A DNA stretch of 14,790 nucleotides, from NCBI GenBank assembly GCA_946803715.1, contig CAMPET010000433.1, forward strand, positions 1 to 14,790, written 5' to 3'. The notes under the pieces were generated by a model. It was given only the letters and a program-made list of their open reading frames with translations, did no database searches and was not told the origin of the DNA. Below, piece by piece: positions 1 to 7,200 of the stretch (its first letter is position 1; each line of letters begins with the position of its first letter). The translations under genes were made by a program, and so were the position numbers. Source of the DNA: Beroe ovata. Lineage: Eukaryota > Ctenophora > Nuda > Beroida > Beroidae.

Positions 1-210
1 GGGAGCTATCCTCAAATGCTCACTGAAACTGACATGTTTTGGCTCGATAAGGGGTTATGGTGGCCATTAACTCATGTAGGAACCCAGCCGATGTCCACAA
101 AGCCTTTCCCTGCTTAAGTGCATCAGCTCAAGCTGGACCTGAAATTGCATTTTTCACCAATTTTGTGAGGAGTTAGCTCAGAAATTGCTCCCTCAATCTC
201 ACATTCCCAG
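1..210 (+). other. Intron end upstream of first visible KCTD3-like exon
   Basis: No coding potential is supported here. The stretch ends in a pyrimidine-rich tract and CCCAG acceptor at 206-210, directly before the first exon of the KCTD3/SHKBP1-like gene. It is read as the 3' part of an intron whose upstream exon lies outside the window. Confidence 0.6.
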
Positions 211-1666
211 GTTGTGCAAACAAGTAATGAGATGTTCGTATCACTGGCCTCCACGGGGAAGCGACTGTGTGCACTACGGAGTGTTGACGGCACTAACATC
301 ACATCCTACTGTCTCCATGAGTGTGACAGTGCGACAAGGACGCGCATGAGACGATACATTCTCACTGGTGAGGGAGGGGTTAACTCACATCTTCACAATA
401 TGGTGTTTCTCATTGCATTCACGGTGTTATGAATAATCTAGAAATAGGTAGCATTCATACATCTGTAATGTTTGAATAATGAATTACAGACCCACACAAT
501 ATTTGATCTCAACCCGCTCACCATCTCTCCTATTCTCAACCCGCTCACCATCTCTCAACCCGCTCACCATCTCTCGACCTGATCACTATCTGCAGGTCAC
601 GAGGACGGAGCTATACAGATGTGGGATCTGACCACAGCTTTCGATAGAGCTCCTAAAGATCTGTACAGCACTGAGTCTCCGGGACAAACGGGTATAACAC
701 AGGTATTGCACATATGCACACTGACATACACTGACATGCACAGACACAGACGCAGACACATACACACATGCACACACACGCCTACTGAGACAGACTGCTC
801 AGTGTTCAATATTGATCATCACTCTCAATATTCATCTGAAAGAACCTCGAATAGTGAGACACAATTCCACGATTTGTCCAGTTGTTACATGTTGTTAACA
901 TAGCTCCAAAACCAGGACGAGTTATTGAGACTGATGAATCACTGTGACGTACAAGCGTCACTGTCAACATCTCTAGCGTCCCCATTCAGCTCATCGCTCA
1001 GTATCACAGATCAGAGTGATGATGAAAACCCGTGAGTTATGATTGACATTCAACTCCGAATTACTCACATCGTGTTGATAATAAGAGCATGCAACTTAGT
1101 TGTGTTACTTTCTCAATAGATAAGTAGATAGGAGTTCACAGCCCATTTTCTAGTCAGTTAGTGGTTATTCCTCAGTTTCTACTCTTATTATACAATCCGT
1201 TTCAGGATGCCGAATCACCATGAATATGAGAGAATTATCAAAGCCAGACACTCCCTACCCATTGACATTGGAATGGCGTTCCCAGGTGAGTTACACGTTC
1301 TATCATAACTGAGACTGTAATCACGGAGTTGGTCTTTACCCATGTCTCACATTATTATTGCGTGTATTCTACACAGGTCCGAGTAGATCACTTGAGGAGG
1401 CACAACCACAACAACCAAGTCGTTCCCCCAGCACCCACTCCCTCCCCCACTCCCTCCTCCCCCACTCCCTACTCCCCCACTCGCCCGCCACGAGCAATCA
1501 CACCTCGCAGAGCACGCTCACTGGACCGAGCAGCACGCTCAACTCCCCCAGCACTACGCCAGTGAACAGTGACGATGAGGAGGCTGCCAGGTCAGCAGGA
1601 GAGGGAGGAGGGAGGTTGTACAGCAGGAAGTCCAATAGTCTGCCCCGGTGTAGTAGACGACCATAG
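211..1666 (+). CDS. KCTD3: KCTD3/SHKBP1-family protein, C-terminal half (partial gene, five exons)
   Basis: The family has an N-terminal BTB/T1 domain followed by WD40 repeats; human KCTD3 is linked to HCN3 channels and SHKBP1 to CIN85. Only the last 249 residues are here. Exons: 211-367, 596-702, 916-1031, 1206-1285 and 1377-1666; all junctions keep phase (1, 0, 2, 1) with GT-AG borders. Exons 1 and 2 join to give a WD40 blade ending RRYILTGHEDGAIQMWDLTT. Exon 3 begins DELLRLMNHCD, resembling the family's conserved E-E-L-L-(R/K)-L-L-x-Q-C-D helix, followed by a Ser-rich acidic stretch (SITDQSDDENP). The last exon is Ser/Pro/Leu-rich with a repeated PHSLL unit, then DDEEAARSAGEGGG and a basic end at TAG 1664-1666. 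The BTB domain and first blades must lie to the left. Family assignment rests on remembered similarity; KCTD3 versus SHKBP1 is not resolved, and it may be the pre-duplication ancestor of both. Confidence 0.8.
507..591 (+). repeat. Intronic minisatellite, about 4 units of ~19-26 bp
   Basis: Units of the form CTCAACCCGCTCACCATCTC recur at about 508, 534 and 553, with a decayed fourth copy (CTCGACCTGATCACTATCTG) running into the CAG acceptor at 593-595. The array makes up the pyrimidine-rich 3' end of intron 1 of the KCTD3-like gene. Confidence 0.85.
704..781 (+). repeat. CA-rich low-complexity tract in KCTD3-like intron 2
   Basis: An impure (CA)n tract with interspersed ACTGACA, CAGACA and CACACA runs. 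It starts just after the donor of exon 2. It leaves open frames on both strands that have no domain character. Confidence 0.75.
1432..1489 (+). repeat. Coding minisatellite in last KCTD3-like exon
   Basis: The CCCCCACTCCCT-type unit repeats about four times with small length changes. In the spliced frame it encodes the Leu/Ser/Pro/His repeat HSLPHSLLPHSLLPHS. In the next frame the same DNA encodes PTPSPTPSSPTPYSPTRPP. Confidence 0.75.
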
Positions 1667-2206
1667 TGGTCGACCTTGGAGCAGGCGACCCCAGGTCCCG
1701 AGTGGTACGATTACTGCAATGATTGAGGTATAACCTGCTGGGACGGGCGTTAGTACTTGATGACACGCTATTTTACAGCAATAGAGCAACAATGGTAACA
1801 ATTAGCTGTGTTAGAGACCCATTGTAATAGAGACATGTATATGACACGATGCTGACATATAGAGACATTCAACTGAATGCGATTCATGGTCATTCATTGA
1901 GAGGGTTACTATTGAGTATTGACACTAACAAATTAGTGCATTCGACCAATTTTTTCCGCATATTCAACTTGTAGTTTCAGGGTAAACTTCGAAAATCGGT
2001 AGCTTTTTGTAAATCACGAATTTCATTTATACTTCTCACGATGCTATTTAAATCCCTCCTGCTTTCATTGTTGTTTAGATGTCATCGACTCGGTTTACAT
2101 CAGTAAAATCACCACTTACACAATGCTGCATCACGTGTTGTTATTAGCAGATAACCCTGAAGTCTCCTGACACACTTTCTACATTCTTCACCCCCTAAAT
2201 CAGATA
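1667..2206. other. Intergenic: KCTD3-like 3' end and EDEM2 promoter region
   Basis: No supported gene. A 6-bp inverted repeat (CGACCA/TGGTCG, 1658-1672) brackets the TAG of the gene on the left. I found no canonical AATAAA after that stop. The right part should hold the EDEM2 promoter; an E-box CACGTG lies at 2132-2137. The two genes face the same way, 540 bp apart. Confidence 0.6.
2045..2053 (+). promoter_or_regulatory. Possible TATA-like element for EDEM2
   Basis: The sequence TATTTAAAT lies about 155 bp before the EDEM2 ATG, in a stretch without coding potential. Spacing would allow a 5' leader of roughly 120 nt. This is only a motif match; the element occurs easily by chance in A/T-rich DNA. 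Confidence 0.2.
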
Positions 2207-4051
2207 ATGACGTCACAACATCCCCTCTTTTCCCTCTTCGTCCTCTCCCTCCTCACATCACGCCTGCCCTGTATATCAGCTGTGGATCACACGCCGGAGA
2301 ACAACCTCTACCGACTCCGAGCTCGTGAGATGTTCCGTCACGCGTACCGCGGGTACATGACACACGCGTACCCGGCGGACGAACTCCGACCTTTATCCTG
2401 TTCTGGGTTGTCCACCTGGGGTAACTTCTCCCTGACACTCATAGACTCGCTCGACTCACTGGTAGTGTTTGGTATGTATGATGAGTTTAGAGATGGGGTG
2501 GCGATGGTCATCGCTCACTCCAACTTCTCTATTGACAAGAATGTGAGTGTGTTTGAGACAAATATCAGGGTCGTGGGTGGCTTGCTATCTGCTCATCTCC
2601 TGATGGAGAGAGGTGGCATGGAGCTGCCACCTGGGTGGCCATGTGTCGGGCCGTTACTCGACCTCGCCGTGGACGTGGCACGCCGTCTCCTGCCCGCCTT
2701 CGCCACGGCCACAGGCCTGCCGTTCGGCACGGTTAACCTGATGTACGGGGTGCCGGAACAAGAAACTACCGTTACCGGAACTGCGAGTTGCGGCACTTTC
2801 CTCCTCGAGTTCGGAATGTTGTCTCGACTGACGGGGGACCCGATATTCGAGCACGCTGCCAGGAGAGCGCTCAAGTCCCTGTACAATGCCCGATCCTCGG
2901 CGCTCAGCCTGATGGGGAACCACATTGACATAACTCGTGCTGAGTGGGTGTACAAGGAGGCAGGGATTGGGGGAAATGTGGACTCGTACTACGAATACCT
3001 CCTCAAGGGTGGTCTCTTTTTCGAGGATTTCGACCTTATCTCCCAGTTCAAAGTGCTGTATCACTCGGTTGTTAGCAACTTACAACACGAGTTCTGGTAT
3101 ATTTGGAGCAACATGTTTACGGGTATGCCGACTCTTCCCTCAGTCTCGACTCTGGATGCGTTCTGGCCAAGTTTACAGATCCTTATCGGTGATATCAAAA
3201 GTGCTGGGAAGACTCTGACTAACTTCTACTCCCTCATTTCTCACTACGGGTTCACACCCGAAGCATTTAGTTTACTCACCGGTCAGGTCAGTCAGGGAAG
3301 TGAGATTTACCCACTCCGACCTGAGTTTGTGGAGAGTCTGGTGTACATGTACCAGGCTACGGGTGATCAGACCTGGCGTAACATGGGGAAACAGGTTCTG
3401 GACAGTATTGAACTGAGCACACGGACACCGTGTGGTTATGCCACTGTGAGCAATGTGGTGACGCACCAACTGGAGGATAAGATGGAGTCATTCTTTCTGT
3501 CCGAGACTACCAAATACCTGTACCTGCTGTTCTCTGATGATCACTGGATATTTGATAAGGGGGTGTGGGGTAATATCAGTGTGACGAGAGATGAAGCTGG
3601 CGAGTATAGGGTGTGCGCACCCAATAGTTTCGGGTATACGTTTACAACAGAGGCACACCCCTTCCCTGCGGGTGTGCTCGGGTGTTGTTACCCTCGGCTG
3701 ACAGTGGATGATAACATCCTGAACAGGATGTATCAGAAACCTGATCCTGTTCAATGGTTATTCCCGTCCAAAAACACGGAGATCAGAGTGATAATTAGAC
3801 CTGTTCTACCAGTTATCATATACACGTGTAAAGACGCGCAGAGAGATGCCACTCTTTACCGATTTCTGGTGAAAATTGTGAGGTCACATGACCCGGTGTG
3901 TTTTGAGGTAGACGCCCCGGAGCCAGACATTGTGCATCACGACTGTGTAACGAGACCGTGGTATGCAAAGTATGAGATGTATGGCGCAGAGTGGAAGAAG
4001 ATTGTGGGGAAACGTGCGTTTAGGGTGGTAAATGACAAGAATAAGCAATAA
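2207..4051 (+). CDS. EDEM2: EDEM2, ER degradation-enhancing alpha-mannosidase-like protein (intronless, complete)
   Basis: In animals EDEM2 acts in the ER lumen to start mannose trimming of misfolded glycoproteins for ER-associated degradation. The 614-residue frame is uninterrupted. A hydrophobic signal peptide covers residues 5-25 (likely cleavage after ISA). The GH47 domain spans about 34-505: PLSC(65)SG, TWGNFSLTLIDSLDSL (70-85), VFETNIRVVGGLLSAHLL (115-132, catalytic-acid position E117), GNVDSYYEYLLKG (D259), YPLRPEFVES (E373) and the Ca-binding NTEAHP-type motif as TTEAHP (T481). C65 and C409 fall where the human C65-C408 disulfide lies, which is the strongest sign of EDEM2 rather than EDEM1 or EDEM3. 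Sequons lie at N73, N106, N112 and N456. The tail (505-614) is family-divergent, carries C541, C565 and C580, and has no KDEL. The start is the first ATG of the frame, just before the signal peptide. No intron is needed, unlike the split neighbours. Confidence 0.95.
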   Translation: MTSQHPLFSLFVLSLLTSRLPCISAVDHTPENNLYRLRAREMFRHAYRGYMTHAYPADELRPLSCSGLSTWGNFSLTLIDSLDSLVVFGMYDEFRDGVAMVIAHSNFSIDKNVSVFETNIRVVGGLLSAHLLMERGGMELPPGWPCVGPLLDLAVDVARRLLPAFATATGLPFGTVNLMYGVPEQETTVTGTASCGTFLLEFGMLSRLTGDPIFEHAARRALKSLYNARSSALSLMGNHIDITRAEWVYKEAGIGGNVDSYYEYLLKGGLFFEDFDLISQFKVLYHSVVSNLQHEFWYIWSNMFTGMPTLPSVSTLDAFWPSLQILIGDIKSAGKTLTNFYSLISHYGFTPEAFSLLTGQVSQGSEIYPLRPEFVESLVYMYQATGDQTWRNMGKQVLDSIELSTRTPCGYATVSNVVTHQLEDKMESFFLSETTKYLYLLFSDDHWIFDKGVWGNISVTRDEAGEYRVCAPNSFGYTFTTEAHPFPAGVLGCCYPRLTVDDNILNRMYQKPDPVQWLFPSKNTEIRVIIRPVLPVIIYTCKDAQRDATLYRFLVKIVRSHDPVCFEVDAPEPDIVHHDCVTRPWYAKYEMYGAEWKKIVGKRAFRVVNDKNKQ

Positions 4052-4279
4052 TTGGGGCTGATTTAATAAGTTATTATTTGCTATTCGGGGGTTAGTTATA
4101 TACCTATTCATGTTTTGATTTTGCTTTGACATTGCTTCAGATTTCAGCCACCATCAATACATCTACTGAATTATCGATGGGAATTACTTGTACTTAACGA
4201 ATTGTGCTTTTTCCGGTCTTGATTGACAAACACGACTGTTTATACAAACTTCTCTCATAGCAAATAAGACGGGTAGTTG
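4052..4279. other. Short EDEM2-TBC1D20 intergenic spacer
   Basis: Only 228 bp separate the EDEM2 stop from the TBC1D20 ATG. The spacer must hold the EDEM2 3' end and the TBC1D20 promoter and leader. It is A/T-rich (for example TTAATAAGTTATTATTTG at 4063-4080) but has no canonical AATAAA. Confidence 0.6.
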
Positions 4280-7200
4280 ATGACACAGTATGAAGAAGAA
4301 GTGATCAGAGTGTTAAATCCGCGAAAACGACGTCGATCTGATCAGGATTTTTCTGAGAGAAGGAGACAGAAGGAATGCTTTATTCAGCGACTCATAGCAA
4401 AAGGTGACTCGAACAAACCCACTCTTAAAGTAAAAAGCTTAGGTGTGGACTATCATTCCTGACTTGTGATTTTAGTTCTCTCTTCTTTTCCATTTCCTCC
4501 AATATATATCCGAGCTGGTATTCTGTCAGGTGACCCCATCTCGAAGGAAGATATCCGCTGTCTTGCGCTATCCGAAGGCGGACTACTCTCTAACGAGTAT
4601 AGACGAGTGCTCTGGTTGGACTTCCTCCAAGTTGAACAGGACGAGAGTGCGAGAGAGTGTGATATTACAGAGTTCAGGGACTACTCCCAGGTAGTCCCCC
4701 TTCCTCGTTATTATGATTTCTCTGTGCTTTTAGACAACGGGTGAATTATTTTCCTAGGGTTTCCCTACTAACGAGAGAAATCAATCGAGTGTCCCTCCCA
4801 GGTTTGCCTAGATGTACACAGATGTAACTCCAGGATTCCCAAGGAATCATCCGAAACCCAGGCTACAGCAATCAAGACACGACTGAGAAATGTCATCATA
4901 AAGTCCCTCGCTGAAGGGCCCTCTAGACACTACTATCAGGTTTGTGGGTACCATGGTAACTCCTGCACACGTGACCATGGTGCTAGCTGCTAGCTATGAC
5001 CTCATGATAACGTTACCAGGGTTACCATGACGTCAGTATGACGATGTTGTACGTGCTGGGTGAACGGCTTGCAGCTCGGTTCATGTCAAAGTTGTGTAGG
5101 TCGCATCTTGCATCGCATATCAGACAGAATTTGGACGAAACTTCCAAGCAGATGAAACTTGTTATACCCCTAGTTAGCCAGGTAAGTTGGACTGTTGATT
5201 GGGATTGAACTATTGATTTACTGTCAGTACTTACTTCTACAGATTATAACATAGAATCGACGTATTAGCTGAAAAATTGATTTCAGAAATGTCCGGAGTT
5301 ATCTGACTTCATCATGGCATCGGATGCTGGGACAATGTTCAGCCTGTCTTGGATCATCACGTGGTTTGCTTACGTTATAGACGATGAAAGTACCATTTAC
5401 AGGTTCGTTAATAACTGATGTCAGGTAAGCTGTAAATAATTCAAGAGATGAAGGCGAAGGATATAAGTAGGAAAACCAGTCAGTATCAAACGTAAACTTA
5501 ACTAGTAGGTAGGTAGGTACTCAACTTTATTCTAATTAGAATTACAAGTTATCTAAGCATTCACTAATTGTACTCTAGATCAGACGCTAGCTGCTCTAGG
5601 TGGTGTTTGGGTATCTGCTCTCAGTCTCACCCTCCTTGCACTAAACGGCAGTAGTTCACCACGATAACTCCCTGATAAGTTTCGTACCCAGAGTTCACCT
5701 GACCTCCTACAATTTCCTGCCAAGTTTCGTCCCCCTGACCCCTCACTATTTCCGCCCGGGTCCCAGGATGCAGGATTGTTGTAGGTTATCTGTCTTGTGT
5801 TTGTGTTCCTGATAACAAGTGGAAGGGGATAATGAGAAGGGGAGTGGACTGAGCGGTGAGGGCGTGGTCGCGTGTGTCGGATAATCACACCATCTGTTAT
5901 AGTCCTGCGCCGCGCTGCACGTGCAATCACACGTGACCAGAGGTAACAAATGTGTTCCCTGAAATCGCGTATCCGCCACACGCAAATCAGTGGATTAGCC
6001 AGGGAATTGATTAGGAAGCTGTGAACCAAGCTGTAGGCAGCAAAGTACGTGAAAAATGATATCGGAAGGTTTCTCTTTTTCATAAATTCTGCAAAAACCT
6101 TGGGTTCTTCACCGATTAGCTGTAGTGGACGGTGGTTTCCGATCCAAGTTTTGTACATTACCGTACAAACGATTATCGGCAAGTTAACGGTTAAACACAT
6201 AGCGGTCAGAATAGTGAGTGTGACACCACTATGGAACCACTTCCGACTGATGATCCTGGCCCGGCGGTTGAGCCGTGTTCTGCGCCATTGCACGAGAAGT
6301 TTGGCGCAGGAAACTGCACAACAAACAAATACCACGGACAAGGGGGTGTAGAAAAGCAGGATCATGCCAACCAGGAGTTTGAATCGGTGTGACGAGCTAA
6401 CAAAATCTCCCGTACAACACGCCAATGATGTTCTGAATCGTACTTTGGGTTGGTTTACAGATTGGAATATCAGCGCAACTACAAGGAAAAGTGTGACGAG
6501 TGTAATAATCATGGTCCGAACTGCTAGGACAGTGAGTCGTGTGTTCAGAGGGAATAGTATTCTCAGTGTTCGCACGACACTGGTCAGTGCGACAAGTTGG
6601 AGAGAGAGCCGTGTTATGGCGAGCCATGTAATGAACCACGCCGCACAGAACGATCTATACGAGAACAGAAGGGGTGATCGGAACGTGGCATAGGATAGGG
6701 ACACGGGTAGTGCCACCAGGCATGTAGTGGCATCAACGACAGCCGTCGCTTTGAACAGCTCGTTAAAAACGGACACTTTTCTCGTGAAAAAGTGGAAAGT
6801 GACAATGTTCAGGATACCCCCGATGATGTTTCCGAATGTCATCTGGAGAATTCCTATCGTGACAGACGCTGTCATTCCTGTGAGAGTACTCGTTGTGTTC
6901 TTGATTTCCTCACGCAGCAGTCTTTCATTGAGTCCTTCCGACAGTGACATAGCTGGAGCAGAGTATATTAGATTATAGGGAGTATAATGATAAATCTTGT
7001 GACTGGAGATGAATGTCAATACCTAGTTTATGGTTTGTAATAAGGAACAGTGAAAACACTCCACATCAAGTAGGTACTCCCTGATGACATATCCCTCTCT
7101 GGTCAGGTTGTATGACGTATTCGTGACGTCACCCCCGCTGATGCCAGTGTACCTATCGGCTGCTATTCTCCTCTACCGACAACAAGAGATACTAAGTGTG

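Noticed and set aside
619-903. 94-codon plus-strand frame as one exon
   Set aside because: Only 619-702 is coding (WD40 end); the rest is the CA-rich intron, and the frame continues in the exon at 916 after splicing from 702.
2208-2215. TGACGTCA (CRE/ATF-type) motif at the EDEM2 start, tempting as an unfolded-protein-response element
   Set aside because: It overlaps the ATG and codons 2-3, and the same octamer recurs by chance in TBC1D20 coding exons (5028-5035 and around 7126), so it carries no regulatory weight here.
2593-3064. Two overlapping open frames of 120 and 136 codons on the minus strand
   Set aside because: They lie wholly inside EDEM2, which has complete family motifs on the plus strand. 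Long antisense frames are expected there, and neither shows a domain.
6049-6978. Plus-strand open frames of 83-109 codons within the receptor locus
   Set aside because: They are antisense shadows of the seven-helix receptor and have no recognisable motif.
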